Positions 6,768 to 15,926 of a stretch of DNA of 35,868 nt are shown here, piece after piece. The DNA lies in assembly GCA_017302015.1 (NCBI GenBank), contig JAFLEE010000056.1:1-35868 (forward strand). The letters are read 5' to 3'. Both the position numbers and the translations under genes were made by a program. Origin of the DNA: Spirochaetota bacterium (lineage in GTDB: Bacteria; Spirochaetota; UBA12135; COTS27; JAFLEE01). Numbering within the stretch: position 1 is the stretch's first letter; the number at the start of each line of letters is the position of its first letter. The notes under the pieces are model-generated. The model saw only the letters and a program-made list of their open reading frames with translations, had not been told where the DNA came from and searched no databases.

Positions 6768-9700
6768 ATGACCCGACGCGCCGGTTTCCTCGCCTGTCTT
6801 TTGGCTCTTCCCCTTCTGGCCGACCGCGTGCTCCTCGACGAGGTCGGCAGCGAAAAAGCCTGGTCCGGCCTCGAGGTAGATGCCAGCAAAGCCAAGGAGG
6901 GCCGCGCGGGATGGAAATCCCTCGGTTCGGGAAGGGGCACGATCGCCGTCTTCCTCCAGCCCGCTGCCGACTGGAGCGCCGCCGCGGGTTTCCGCTTTTG
7001 GCTGTGGTCCTCGGCCAATCTGGGGTCGGAAGTGATCCTCCAGGTCACCGTGCCGGGTCCCAACGGCCATGGCGATTATTGGATGCACCGGTTCAAGGTC
7101 GATTGGGCGGGTTGGAAGCAGGTGGAGGTGTCGAGGTCCCAATTCACCAAGTCGCGCAACCCCGATGGGTGGAAGGGGGTCACTTCCGTCGGGCTTCTCA
7201 CCGCCGGTTGGGGGCTTAAAGCCAATCCCGAATGGCAGGCGGCTTTGGATCAATTCACGGTGCTGGGCGAGGTTCCCTTCGCGACCGCCGTCGTCGCTCC
7301 CGCGCCAACCGGCGCATCCCCCACGCCCCCTCCTCCCGCTCCAAATACTGCCGTAGCCGTAAAACCGGCGCAGGCGGCCCCGCCCACCCCTGAGGTCTGC
7401 CGAGTGCTGTTGGACGAGGCCGACAGCGCGGCCGGTTGGGCCAACGTGGAGGCGGATGCCAGCTTGGCGAAGACGGGCCAGGTGGGATGGCGATGGAAAG
7501 GCACCGCGGCCCTCACCCGCAGTTTTTCCCCGAAAGAAGACCTCAGCAAGTACAACGCCTTGCGCCTGTGGGTGCATTCCGCCGTCGCGAACAAGCAAGA
7601 CATCATCTTCCAGGTGGTCAACCCCGGCACCAACGGGAATAGCGATTATTGGAACACCACCTTGAAGGTCGACCACGCGGGATGGAAGCACCTCCTCATC
7701 CCCCTCGACCGCCTCAACAAAACCCGCAGCCCCCGCGACATGAAAGGGGTGAGCGCCATCGCCTTCAATCTTTTTTGGGGAGGGATCACCATCAAGCCCG
7801 ACACGAAACTGGCCATCGACCGCGTGGAATTGGTGGAGGGCCCGCGCCAGGCCTCCGCCCCCGAAACGCCCGTCGCCGGGGCGCGCGCGCCCCGATCTTT
7901 TCCCAAGGAGGTCAGCAATGTCAATGTGGACGACCTCACCCTCGCGGATTGGGGCGGGCGCCTCGCCCTGGCGAATCTTCCCTGGGACGCCATGATCAAG
8001 GAAGCGGGCCTCGACCCCGATGTGGCCACCGCCTTCTCGGATTGGAAGAAGCAGGCGGCCAATTGGTCCCTGGGAGAAATCATCCGCCGGACGTATAAGC
8101 TCGCGGATGTGCCCAAGGGCCGCCTCGATAGCCGGGTGGGCGCCTGCGGCCCGAACGCCGAACTCTTCGCCCTCGCCATGGACGACTGCGCGGTGTGGGG
8201 GATGCTCGGGCGCCAGCTCATCCCCGCCGCCCTCGTGGTGCGCCGCGACGGCGACCGCGCCGCCTTGGAATACCTGACGAAGCAGCTGGGCGAGATCGCC
8301 ACCTGGTGGCCCATCCAGAGGCCGGGTTGGACCCAATTCACCGCGACGAGCAAAATGACGGGGGAGCACGACGGCCCCTGGCTCGCCGAGGGCTACGCCA
8401 TGGTGAGCCTCGCCTTCACCCTCGACATCCTGGGCGACCGGCTCGATGCGAAGGTCCGCGGCGAACTCCGCGCCCTGCTCCAGAAGGAGATCGATTGGAT
8501 CGTGCGGGCGTGGAAGGAAAAAATCCCGTGGTACGTGAAAGCCAAGGCCTACCGCAGCAACCAATGGGCCCTGCCCAGCGCCGCCCTGGCCCTGGCCTGC
8601 CTGGCCTTGGGCGACGAGCGGAATCGGCCGGCCTACGAGTTCGCGGCCCTGAACCTCGCCAAGATGCTCGCCGCCCAGGGCGAGAGCGGCAGTTTCGCCG
8701 AGGGCTACGCCTACGCCTCCATGACGATGGACTACGTCATGCCCGCCCTCTGGGCCATGGACCGGGCGGGGGATAAGCGCCTGGGGCAAATCCCCTTCCT
8801 CGTGAAGTACGCGACCTGGAGCCACCAGATGACCCTCCCGGGAAAGACGGTGGTCAACCACAGCGATTGCGGGGCGACCTGGGTCCCCGCCACGCCGGGG
8901 CGGCACCTGATGCTGGCCAACCTGGTCTCGAAGAGCCCGCAAGACCTCTGGGCCATGGAGTACATTTACCTCTACTACAATATGGCCGACCCCTTCTCCA
9001 TCATCTACAAGGCGGAATTGGCGAAGCTACCGGCCCTGCGCGAGCCGCTCCCCGCCAGCGCTTTCTTCGCCAATATGCAACTCGCCGTCTGGCGCACCGA
9101 TTGGGACCTCGAAAACGCCATGGCCGTTTGGGCCAAGGGCGGCACCCTCAACGATTTCCACATCCATAACGACCAGGGGCAGGTCACGGTCATGAACGGC
9201 ACCGAGCCGATCCTCATCGACGCGGGCAGCGTGGCCTACGGCGACCCCGAGTACGACGCGAAGTTCGCCTGCAGCGCGGGCCATAACGTCCTCCAGACCC
9301 CGACCGGGCTCAAGCGGATGCACCAGATGATCCGCGCGCCGCTGGCTGTGGAGCGCTCCGACGCCCAGGGCGGCGCCCTCGACATCGATATCTCCGAAGC
9401 CCAGCCCGAGGTCAAGTCTTGGAAACGCCGGGTGGAATGGGCGGCCCAGGGCCGCGTCCGCGTGGCCGACGAGGCCGAACTCTTCCAACGGAAAGCGGCG
9501 GGCGATGAATGGTTCCGCTGGCACACCGGGGCCCTCGCCGCCCCGATGATCACCGGCGAGGGGAAGGCCTGGCAGGTCGCCTGGGGAAGCAATCGCCTCG
9601 CCCTCGAGGCGGACCGGAAGATCTCGGTGGAAGCCCTCCCCTGGCGCAGCGCGCTCCTCAAATCCAATTTTGTCGTCGTCGTCAAGGCGGGGGAAGCGGG

Positions 9701-10301
9701 GGACCATCTGCGGCTCCAGTCCACGGTGAGTTTCCCGCGGCGCCTCTCGCGCCCCCTGAAGGCCCTCCCGAACTACGGGGAATACCTGAAAGGCCGCACC
9801 CCCGGGGCGTCGGGGAAGCCCATCCTGCTCCAGGGCGAAAGCATGGTCACCCCCGGCGGCGGCATGCGCGCCGTGACCACGAAGGTCGGCGCCAAGACCG
9901 CCATCACGGGGTGGGATGCCATGGGCAGCCGCCTCGAGGCGACCGTTGAGATCCCCGCCGAGGGCTGGTACTATTTCGGCATCAAGTACTGCGCGGCGAG
10001 CCTCGCGCTTCGGGCCGTGGAGATCGACGGCCAAGTGCCCTTCGCCGAGGCCGATCGCCTCTCCCTCTCGGCCACCCTGCCCCACCCGACGAGCGACGGC
10101 TTCGCCAATAATGCCGATGACTGGTCCTTCGTGTTATTGGGGGCCCGGGCGGACCGCCCCGGCCTGCTCTTCAAACTCGCCAAGGGCACGCATCGCATCG
10201 CCTTCATCAACCGAGCCAACGCTTGCAATGTGGATTATTTCGCCCTGGTGCCCGAAGGGCAGGAAGGGAAGGCTTCCCGGGAGCGGCTGGACGCGGAATA
10301 G
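6768..10301 (+). CDS. heparinase II/III (alginate lyase)-like protein with three carbohydrate-binding-like modules
   Basis: A 1177-residue exported protein, probably an uronide polysaccharide lyase. The ATG at 6768 is preferred to that at 6738 because GAGG lies just upstream and a signal peptide (RRAGFLACLLALPLLA) follows. Residues about 20-160 and 205-355 are two homologous beta-sandwich modules, alike in the block DYW...VD-AGWK. A Pro/Ala-rich linker (about 170-205) separates them. Residues about 385-700 fit the alpha/alpha-toroid of heparinase II/III. Residues about 720-1000 fit its beta-sandwich, with the typical FHIHNDQG (near 796) and GHNVLQ (near 836). Residues about 1040-1170 resemble a CBM6/35-type module. 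Binding and lyase functions follow from family resemblance; substrate is unknown. It is controlled by the operator shared with the upstream regulator and is followed by a URO-D gene. Confidence 0.85.
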   Translation: MTRRAGFLACLLALPLLADRVLLDEVGSEKAWSGLEVDASKAKEGRAGWKSLGSGRGTIAVFLQPAADWSAAAGFRFWLWSSANLGSEVILQVTVPGPNGHGDYWMHRFKVDWAGWKQVEVSRSQFTKSRNPDGWKGVTSVGLLTAGWGLKANPEWQAALDQFTVLGEVPFATAVVAPAPTGASPTPPPPAPNTAVAVKPAQAAPPTPEVCRVLLDEADSAAGWANVEADASLAKTGQVGWRWKGTAALTRSFSPKEDLSKYNALRLWVHSAVANKQDIIFQVVNPGTNGNSDYWNTTLKVDHAGWKHLLIPLDRLNKTRSPRDMKGVSAIAFNLFWGGITIKPDTKLAIDRVELVEGPRQASAPETPVAGARAPRSFPKEVSNVNVDDLTLADWGGRLALANLPWDAMIKEAGLDPDVATAFSDWKKQAANWSLGEIIRRTYKLADVPKGRLDSRVGACGPNAELFALAMDDCAVWGMLGRQLIPAALVVRRDGDRAALEYLTKQLGEIATWWPIQRPGWTQFTATSKMTGEHDGPWLAEGYAMVSLAFTLDILGDRLDAKVRGELRALLQKEIDWIVRAWKEKIPWYVKAKAYRSNQWALPSAALALACLALGDERNRPAYEFAALNLAKMLAAQGESGSFAEGYAYASMTMDYVMPALWAMDRAGDKRLGQIPFLVKYATWSHQMTLPGKTVVNHSDCGATWVPATPGRHLMLANLVSKSPQDLWAMEYIYLYYNMADPFSIIYKAELAKLPALREPLPASAFFANMQLAVWRTDWDLENAMAVWAKGGTLNDFHIHNDQGQVTVMNGTEPILIDAGSVAYGDPEYDAKFACSAGHNVLQTPTGLKRMHQMIRAPLAVERSDAQGGALDIDISEAQPEVKSWKRRVEWAAQGRVRVADEAELFQRKAAGDEWFRWHTGALAAPMITGEGKAWQVAWGSNRLALEADRKISVEALPWRSALLKSNFVVVVKAGEAGDHLRLQSTVSFPRRLSRPLKALPNYGEYLKGRTPGASGKPILLQGESMVTPGGGMRAVTTKVGAKTAITGWDAMGSRLEATVEIPAEGWYYFGIKYCAASLALRAVEIDGQVPFAEADRLSLSATLPHPTSDGFANNADDWSFVLLGARADRPGLLFKLAKGTHRIAFINRANACNVDYFALVPEGQEGKASRERLDAE

Positions 10302-10317
10302 GAAATGGGCCGTTCAT

Positions 10318-10341
10318 CCCCGCGGGCCTGGCCCGCTGGGG
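10318..10341 (+). other. strong intergenic hairpin without T-tract
   Basis: GCGGGCC-t-GGCCCGC inside flanking CCCC/GGGG, between the lyase gene and the URO-D gene 69 bp downstream. Without a T-run it is unlikely to be a full terminator. It could stabilise the lyase message or lower expression of the second gene. Confidence 0.4.
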
Positions 10342-10370
10342 GAAGCGCCCCCGCCGCCAGGAAATAGCCT

Positions 10371-11348
10371 ATGGCAATGAAGGTCGATTTTCAACCCGCC
10401 GTCTACGAGCACGCCGCCCGCTTCATCGGTCGGCGCCCCTTCGAGGTCTCCCAGGATGCCCGACTCATGGCCGAGGCCCACGCCGCCGCCTTCGAGGCCT
10501 ACGGGCATTCACCGGTGATTTGCGGCATCGATCTTTACGCCGTGGAACCCGAAGCCTACGGCGCCCAGGTGCCCGATCCCGGCGGCGATGGGGTACCGGT
10601 GATTTCGCCCCACCCCATGTCCGAGATCGACGAACTCCTCTCCCTTAAGGCCCTCGACCCCCTGAAGGCGGGCCGCCTTCCCCTGGTCCTCGAGGCCGCG
10701 GAACTCCTTCGCGGACGCCTGCCATCGGGGACCGATGTGCGCATCCCGATCGGAGGCCCATTCAGCATCGCGGCGAACCTACTCGGCTTCGAGAACCTCC
10801 TCCTCGGTCTCGCGGAAGACCCGGAACTCCTCGCGCAAGCTCTCGGGCGACTCGCCCGGAACCAACTCTCCTGGGCCGAAGCCATTCTCAGCCGGGGATT
10901 CGGCGTGAGTATCTTCGAGAGCGCCGCGGCCCCGCCCCTCGTTTCCCCGGCCCAATTCCTCCACACCGATGCCCCGGCCCTGGGCCTCCTCTGCCGAGGC
11001 ATCGCCGAGCGCTCCGGGAAAACTCCGGGCCTCATCCTCGGCGGAGACGTGAAGGATTTGGTGGATGCCCTGGCGGGAACGGGGGCGGGATTCCTGATCT
11101 GCCCCGCGGAGACCGACCAGGAAGCCTTCATGGCCGCCGCCAAACGCCATCCGGGGATCCGCATCCGGCTCAACCTCGACGCGGCCCTCGTGTCCCGCGG
11201 CAGCGCGGCCGAACTTGAAATCGCCTTTCGTAATGCGATCGGCCTCATCCGGGACCACGGAAACGCGGCCCTCGGAACCGGCGTCCTTCCCTATGGGTTC
11301 GAGCCGAGCCGCCTTCGCCTGCTCTCAGAACTGGCCCAGAGCTTCTAA
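10371..11348 (+). CDS. uroporphyrinogen decarboxylase (URO-D)-like protein
   Basis: A 325-residue TIM-barrel protein of the URO-D superfamily, which includes haem enzymes and corrinoid methyltransferases. Family landmarks are SQDARLMAEAH near the N-terminus, IPIGGPFSIAANLLGFENLL, the ESAAAPPLVSP segment, and NLDAALVSRGS near the end. The HxC zinc site of MtaA/MtbA-type methyltransferases is absent: the matching strand reads LILGGDVKDL. It also lacks the N-terminal signature expected of true HemE. It is therefore neither a standard methyltransferase nor a likely haem enzyme; relatives often occur in glycan-utilisation loci. The start has AGGA eight bases upstream. It probably forms a unit with the lyase gene. 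Confidence 0.8.
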   Translation: MAMKVDFQPAVYEHAARFIGRRPFEVSQDARLMAEAHAAAFEAYGHSPVICGIDLYAVEPEAYGAQVPDPGGDGVPVISPHPMSEIDELLSLKALDPLKAGRLPLVLEAAELLRGRLPSGTDVRIPIGGPFSIAANLLGFENLLLGLAEDPELLAQALGRLARNQLSWAEAILSRGFGVSIFESAAAPPLVSPAQFLHTDAPALGLLCRGIAERSGKTPGLILGGDVKDLVDALAGTGAGFLICPAETDQEAFMAAAKRHPGIRIRLNLDAALVSRGSAAELEIAFRNAIGLIRDHGNAALGTGVLPYGFEPSRLRLLSELAQSF

Positions 11349-11363
11349 GGGAAAACCGTTTCC

Positions 11364-12530
11364 TTATCGCTGCCTTGCGGCCTTCTCGAACTCAGCCATC
11401 ATGGCCGAATAGGGCCCGAAGAACGCCCCGCTTGCTTGCGGCGTGCCATCCTCCTTGAGTGGCACGGTGCGGTTTAGGAGCAGGGAACAGGGATCAAATT
11501 GGGTATTGCCCCATTGCCCATGGGGATAGAGCATGACCTTCACCCCAAAGGCCGAACCCAGGGCGAAGCTGCGAGCGATAAAGCCGGCGTCATAGGGCGC
11601 CAAGGCGATGAAGTCTTCCCACTGGGCCAAGGCGACCCGATTGCTGTGGCACCGCGAAACGAATTGCCGGGCCGTCATGGGCGGCAGGTCATAGCGCCGG
11701 CGAAACCCGCCGTCGAGGGGCCGGTTCAGCCACTCCGTTCCCGCGGGCGCCTGGCTCCACTCGCAGACGAGGACCGGTTTCCCCGAACGCTTCCCCATAA
11801 AGTCGAGGGCGGCAGCGAAGGCGTCGGCGTCCTTCACGTGGGCGTGGTAATCGATGGCCTCGATGTCGGCGTTCGTCGCGGCCCAGTCGAGGAGTGGGAG
11901 CATTTTCTCCGCGACATTAGCCTCTAATTCCCCCCGGGCCGCCTGGTCCATGCCGTAGACGCCCGGCGAGACCACCACCAGTTTGGCGAGCGACGCATTC
12001 GTCTTTTTTTCGGCCTGGGCCCGCGCGGCGAGTTCCCCGTAGAACCGCAGCGCGTGGGGAACGCCCCCGATCCCCGGCTGGAAATCGGCCTCGGCGCGGT
12101 CGAAGGTCGGTTCATTGTCGAGGGTGACCCACGTCAGATGGGGGCCATAGCGGCGCAAGAAAACCGCGAAATCATCCTGCAAGCGCCGCCAGGGCGCCGA
12201 GCCCTCGGGGGGAAGCGCCTCGCCGGGCTTCATCCAAGCGAAGACGGTGGCCACCACCCGCACCCCCGCCCGGTCATACGTTTCAATGTCTGTTAGGTTT
12301 CGGGGCGAGTCTTCGATGCGCGAGGGGGGAGGGACCTTCCCCTGGTCGATATTGGAGAACCAGATGGGGAGGAAACGGCCATAGACGAGGATGCGCACGG
12401 CCTTGGGCCTCATCCTCAGCGCGTTTTCGATCTGGCGGGGCTGATGGAGGCCGGGAAGGGTCTGGCCGATCAGAGCCGATACCCCGAGCGCGATGAAGAG
12501 CGCCAGAACCCTCGCCAATGGGCGCCTCAT
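11364..12530 (-). CDS. exported glycosidase-like protein (clan GH-A-type barrel)
   Basis: A 388-residue protein with an N-terminal signal peptide or anchor (about residues 5-23, VLALFIALGVSALIG). The rest reads as a TIM barrel. WVTLDNEPTF places a Glu at 140 after strand 4 (NEP, the clan GH-A acid/base signature) and VLVCEWS places Glu257 as the likely nucleophile on strand 7. The exact family cannot be named by eye. Its start overlaps the stop of the upstream AraC gene by 4 bp (ATGA), so regulator and enzyme are in one minus-strand operon. It ends 15 bp from the convergent URO-D gene, and a short imperfect inverted repeat in that gap might serve both as terminator. Confidence 0.75.
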   Translation of the reverse strand: MRRPLARVLALFIALGVSALIGQTLPGLHQPRQIENALRMRPKAVRILVYGRFLPIWFSNIDQGKVPPPSRIEDSPRNLTDIETYDRAGVRVVATVFAWMKPGEALPPEGSAPWRRLQDDFAVFLRRYGPHLTWVTLDNEPTFDRAEADFQPGIGGVPHALRFYGELAARAQAEKKTNASLAKLVVVSPGVYGMDQAARGELEANVAEKMLPLLDWAATNADIEAIDYHAHVKDADAFAAALDFMGKRSGKPVLVCEWSQAPAGTEWLNRPLDGGFRRRYDLPPMTARQFVSRCHSNRVALAQWEDFIALAPYDAGFIARSFALGSAFGVKVMLYPHGQWGNTQFDPCSLLLNRTVPLKEDGTPQASGAFFGPYSAMMAEFEKAARQR

Positions 12531-13348
12531 GGCCGCCGCGCGAAGCGCTTGGGCGAGATGCCCGCGATCTTCTTGAAGGCGTGGCCGAAATGGTACTCGT
12601 CGAAGAATCCGAGTTGGGCGGCGAGGCCGCGGGCGGGAAGGGAGGGATCGCTCAGGAGCATCTTTTGGGCCAGGGCGATGCGGCGGGCGAGGAGGAATTG
12701 GCCCACGCTCTTCCCCGTCTCGGCCTTGAACCTTCGGATGAGGGTGCGCCGACTCATGCCCACGCGGGCGCCGAGGGCGTCCATATCGGGGGCCCGATCG
12801 ATGCGGGCCTCGATGGCCTCCACCACCCGGGCGATGGGCGATTCGCCATCGGAGGCGATGCCTTCCCCCCGGGCCACCAATTCGGCGAAGAGCAGGTGCA
12901 GCCAGGCATCACGCTGGAGGCCGTGGGAAGCCGAGGAGGCCGCCGCCCCCGCGAGGATCTGGCGGCACCATCCCCGGGGAAGGGGGTTCCCCCCCGTCGC
13001 GCAAAGGAGCGGGAGGTGGACGGCGCCGCCCAGTGGGGCGAGTTCCTCGACGATGCGGTCGCCCGGGCGGGCCGTGAAGGCGATGGCGATCTCTTCATAG
13101 GTCTGGCGCGTGTCGAGGACGTAGCGCGCCCCCTTCGCGTGCACCCGCAGGGTCTCGGGGACCACGGCGTACTCGAAGCCGCCCCCGGCGATATCGCGGC
13201 GGCCCCGCAGGGCGTAGATGAGGAAATGCTCGTTGGGCTCGAAGAGCAGGCGGTCCTTCCCGAGGCCGTCGAAGATCGGGGGATGGCGGGAGAGGCGCAC
13301 GCTCGCTACGCGGCGCTCGGCGGGGGCCGTGATCCGCAGGTATTTCAT
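12527..13348 (-). CDS. AraC-family transcriptional regulator
   Basis: A 273-residue regulator. Residues about 15-120 are a cupin-like sensor domain (LLFEPNEHFLIYALRG). The C-terminal 100 residues are the AraC DNA-binding domain: first HTH around ALGARVGMSRRTLIRRFKAETG, second around PARGLAAQLGFFDEYHFGHAFKK, closing with AGISPKRFARR. I start it at the ATG at 13348. An upstream in-frame ATG at 13405 would lie before the TATAAT box at 13363-13358. That leaves only about nine bases between -10 and ATG, suggesting a leaderless message. It is cotranscribed with the glycosidase it overlaps, and divergent from the ADP-ribosylglycohydrolase gene. Confidence 0.9.
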   Translation of the reverse strand: MKYLRITAPAERRVASVRLSRHPPIFDGLGKDRLLFEPNEHFLIYALRGRRDIAGGGFEYAVVPETLRVHAKGARYVLDTRQTYEEIAIAFTARPGDRIVEELAPLGGAVHLPLLCATGGNPLPRGWCRQILAGAAASSASHGLQRDAWLHLLFAELVARGEGIASDGESPIARVVEAIEARIDRAPDMDALGARVGMSRRTLIRRFKAETGKSVGQFLLARRIALAQKMLLSDPSLPARGLAAQLGFFDEYHFGHAFKKIAGISPKRFARRP

Positions 13349-13357
13349 CGTGGCGCA

Positions 13358-13363
13358 ATTATA
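13358..13363 (-). promoter_or_regulatory. -10 box TATAAT, nine bases before the AraC start
   Basis: Perfect TATAAT on the minus strand. The -35 position at 17-bp spacing reads TGCACG, a weak match. Transcription would begin within three bases of the start codon. Confidence 0.45.
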
Positions 13364-13386
13364 CATTTTCCGGACCTGCCCGTGCA

Positions 13387-13415
13387 TTGCCCTTTCCCCG
13401 GGCATCCCCTACTAT
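13387..13415 (+). promoter_or_regulatory. promoter of the ADP-ribosylglycohydrolase gene
   Basis: TTGCCC (13387-13392), 17-base spacer, TACTAT (13410-13415). The predicted start near 13422 leaves a 30-base leader containing GGGAG (13437-13441). It is back-to-back with the AraC promoter. Confidence 0.5.
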
Positions 13416-13453
13416 TCCTGCGGGGCCGGGAGCCCCGGGAGAACGTGACGCCC

Positions 13454-14968
13454 ATGAACCATATGAACCGCGACGAGTTTTTCGACAAGGTCCACGGCTG
13501 CTGGATGGGGAAGAACATCGGGGGCACCCTGGGCGCCCCCATGGAGGGGAAGCCCGAGATCAACGCCGTCGATTTCTACCTCCAAGACCTGAAGAAGGGC
13601 GCCGTCCCCAACGACGACCTCGACCTCCAACTCGTGTGGTTCCAGGCCGTGAAGCAGTACGGCCTCTCGCGCATCACCCCGAAGGTCCTCGCCGAATATT
13701 GGATCAGCGTCGTCAACGGGCCCTGGAACGAGTACGGCGTGGGCCGCACGAACCTGAAGATGGGCCTCCTTCCCCCCCTCTCCGGCGCCTGCAATAACGA
13801 GCGCTGGAAATGGAGCAACGGGGCGTGGATCCGCTCGGAGATCTGGGCCTGCCTGGCCCCGGGCGACCCCGACCGCGCCATCGAATACGCCTATATGGAC
13901 GCCTGCGTCGACCACGCGGGCGACGGCATCTACGCCGAACTCTTCACCGCCGCCCTCGAGTCCGCGGCCTTCGTGGTGTCCGACCTGCGCACGCTCATCC
14001 GCATCGGCCTCAGCAAGATCCCCGCCGAGTGCCGCACGGCCCGCTGCGTGTCCGTCGCCGTGGCCCAGCACGAGGCCGGCAAAGACTGGAAGGCCGCCCG
14101 CGAAGCCGTGCTGCGCGAGAGCGCCGACCTGGGCTGGTTCCAGGCCCCCGCCAATATCGGCTTCACGGTCATCGGCCTCCTCTACGGCGGCGGCGATTTC
14201 GGGAAGAGCGTCTGCCTGGCGGTGAATTGCGGCGACGATACGGATTGCACCGGCGCCACCGCGGGCGCCGTCCTCGGCATCATCCAGGGGCGCAAGGCCC
14301 TGCCCGCCAAATGGACCGAGCCCGTGGGCGAATCCATCGTGAACGTGTGCATCACCCCGTTCATGGGCGCGCCCAAGACCCTCACCGACCTGGCCACCCA
14401 GGTCGCCGAAGAGGCCATCCACCAGGGCTCGGGCTTCCTCGCCCGCGCCCATGGCCGCGCCCTCGGCGTGCCGCCCCTGACGATCGGCGACGGTCCGACC
14501 TCCATCACCCCCGCGCTCCTCGCCCGCCTGCCCGACAGCGCCGCGGCGGCCAAGATCTGGGCCCGCAGCCCCTATGTCCTCGATTTCGAGGTGCCCGGCC
14601 TCGCCTGCGCCGTCGACTATATCGACGGGCCCCAGGTCTCCTGCGGCGTCGAGAAAAAGATTAAGGTCCGCATTGGCGTGGACGCCCTCCTCTGCCTCTA
14701 CGAAAAGGTGGTCAGCCTCGAATGGCGCCTGCCGCCGGGGTGGTCCATGCCCTCGGGCCAGCGCCGAGAGGTCTACCTCGGCTCCTACGATAGCCGCCCC
14801 GAGATCCCGTTCACCCTGGTGCCCGGGCCCATGGCCGAGGGTTTCACCTTCCTCGAACTCGTGGTGCGCGAGAACGGGCGCCGGGCTCCGACGATCCTCG
14901 CGGTGCCCTTCCAGGACCGGGAGACCGTGCAGTACTCCCACAAGGAAGCCATCCCGATCAAAATCTAG
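13454..14968 (+). CDS. ADP-ribosylglycohydrolase family protein
   Basis: A 504-residue member of the ADP-ribosyl-[dinitrogen reductase] hydrolase/ARH superfamily, whose members release ADP-ribose or related groups using a two-metal site. The N-terminus (GCWMGKNIGGTLGAPMEG, residues about 15-32) is typical. Metal ligands are predicted in PNDDLD (D54, D55, D57) and GDDTDCTGA (D261, D262, D264). The domain ends near residue 370 and is followed by about 130 residues of a beta-rich C-terminal domain absent from small ARH enzymes. Versions with this extension occur in carbohydrate loci, where they may act on N-ribosides or nucleoside-like sugars; that is inference. I prefer the ATG at 13454, 12 bases after GGGAG; GTG at 13445 and ATG at 13463 are alternatives. 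The reading frame is open far upstream by chance, but the promoter lies just ahead. Confidence 0.88.
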   Translation: MNHMNRDEFFDKVHGCWMGKNIGGTLGAPMEGKPEINAVDFYLQDLKKGAVPNDDLDLQLVWFQAVKQYGLSRITPKVLAEYWISVVNGPWNEYGVGRTNLKMGLLPPLSGACNNERWKWSNGAWIRSEIWACLAPGDPDRAIEYAYMDACVDHAGDGIYAELFTAALESAAFVVSDLRTLIRIGLSKIPAECRTARCVSVAVAQHEAGKDWKAAREAVLRESADLGWFQAPANIGFTVIGLLYGGGDFGKSVCLAVNCGDDTDCTGATAGAVLGIIQGRKALPAKWTEPVGESIVNVCITPFMGAPKTLTDLATQVAEEAIHQGSGFLARAHGRALGVPPLTIGDGPTSITPALLARLPDSAAAAKIWARSPYVLDFEVPGLACAVDYIDGPQVSCGVEKKIKVRIGVDALLCLYEKVVSLEWRLPPGWSMPSGQRREVYLGSYDSRPEIPFTLVPGPMAEGFTFLELVVRENGRRAPTILAVPFQDRETVQYSHKEAIPIKI

Positions 14969-15048
14969 GGGGCGGTCACCGACCGATAACCCCGGCGAGG
15001 TCGCAGCGGCCTCCCCGCCCTTCGGACCCTGCCTCGGAGAATGCGCGC

Positions 15049-15906
15049 CTAGCCCCTCCACCGCGCCGGGCTTCGGCCCATGCGCTTTCGGAAGAGGCGC
15101 GAGAAATACGCGGCGTCGTCATACCCGAGGTCCCTGGCCACGGCGGCTACCGAGAGGGAAGTTTCTTCCAGGAGCGCCGCGGCCCGCCGCATGCGCGCGG
15201 TGGCCAGATAGCGCAGGGGATGGACTTGGAACTCGCGATGGAAGCACCGCTCCAGATGGGCATAGGAGCGCCCGAGGCCCGCGAGAATTTGTTGGATGCT
15301 CCCCTGCTCACTGGCGGGACGCCCCGCCACTTCATCGAGGCGCCGCCGTACCCGATGGGAGAGCGGCTTGCCGGCGGCGTCTTCCTCCCGTGGCGGATCG
15401 AGGAGGCCCAATAATTCCTCGAGGAACCGGGCCCGGGCTAGGCGGCACCGGCGAGCGTCGCCCGAGCGCAATTGGGCCGCGACCGAGTCGTGGTGCTCCA
15501 AGATTTGGGGATCGCCTAGGCGGCCGAATTGAAGTCCCTTCGGCACATGGCGCGGCTTCTCGAAGGCGAACGCCGGCACGGGGGCCCCGGGGCCCGGTAG
15601 ATAGGTGAGTTTGCCCACGGGCGCTCCGGCGCCCCAGGTGAAATGCATCCAGCGAACGTGCACCGTCGCCGAGAGGCATTCCGACAGGTGCCGCCGAGCG
15701 GGGGGGATGATGAGCCAAGAACCCTCGGGGCAGGAAAACACCTCGCCCTCCACCGACATGCGGGCCTCCCCCCGGGTGAAGAGGAAGAGTTCGTGGTCGC
15801 CGATCACCCGCCAGGGGTTGATGATCCCCCGGCGAAACGCCATGCCCCCGCCGTGGCGCGGAACGGGCAAGGACCGAAAAAGCCAGGAGTGATCATTTTT
15901 ATCCAT
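15049..15906 (-). CDS. AraC-family transcriptional regulator
   Basis: A 285-residue regulator. Residues about 20-110 form a cupin sensor domain (HELFLFTRGEA and GSWLIIPPARRH are typical strands). Residues about 185-285 are the double HTH: EQGSIQQILAGLGRSYAHLERCF, then AAVARDLGYDDAAYFSRLFRKRMGRSPARWR. The ATG at 15906 is chosen because it heads the whole sensor domain. GGGAG lies 15 bases upstream and is better placed for an out-of-frame ATG at 15916. That ATG opens a five-codon ORF whose stop overlaps this start, so translation may be coupled. Direct repeats at 15892-15919 overlap its start and sit upstream of the divergent gene promoter, fitting autorepression and activation of the URO-D gene at 15994. 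Confidence 0.9.
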   Translation of the reverse strand: MDKNDHSWLFRSLPVPRHGGGMAFRRGIINPWRVIGDHELFLFTRGEARMSVEGEVFSCPEGSWLIIPPARRHLSECLSATVHVRWMHFTWGAGAPVGKLTYLPGPGAPVPAFAFEKPRHVPKGLQFGRLGDPQILEHHDSVAAQLRSGDARRCRLARARFLEELLGLLDPPREEDAAGKPLSHRVRRRLDEVAGRPASEQGSIQQILAGLGRSYAHLERCFHREFQVHPLRYLATARMRRAAALLEETSLSVAAVARDLGYDDAAYFSRLFRKRMGRSPARWRG

Positions 15907-15919
15907 AAGATATCATTTT
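15892..15919. promoter_or_regulatory. direct repeat ATCATTTT, 20-bp period, candidate AraC-type site
   Basis: Two identical octamers (15892-15899 and 15912-15919) are two helical turns apart, the arrangement of AraC half-sites. The second ends eight bases before the -35 box of the rightward promoter at 15927, the position of a class II activator. Both lie just downstream of the leftward -10 box of the AraC gene, where binding would repress it. Confidence 0.5.
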
Positions 15920-15926
15920 AACTCCC

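Noticed and set aside
6393-8942. 849-codon open frame on the minus strand opposite the heparinase-like gene
   Set aside because: Its composition is the mirror of a GC-rich gene (His, Gly, Arg, Glu repeats) with no domain, while the plus strand encodes a coherent multi-domain protein with a promoter.
12518-13453. Long open frame on the plus strand in front of the ADP-ribosylglycohydrolase, giving an 816-codon ORF
   Set aside because: It runs antisense through the AraC gene, its product is low-complexity in Gly, Arg and Glu, and a promoter and ribosome-binding site lie just before the ATG at 13454.
14969-15048. Terminator between the ADP-ribosylglycohydrolase and the convergent AraC gene
   Set aside because: No stable hairpin with a T-run is visible in the 80-bp gap.
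13412-15061. 549-codon minus-strand open frame opposite the ADP-ribosylglycohydrolase
   Set aside because: Antisense shadow with repetitive composition and no recognisable domain or start signals.
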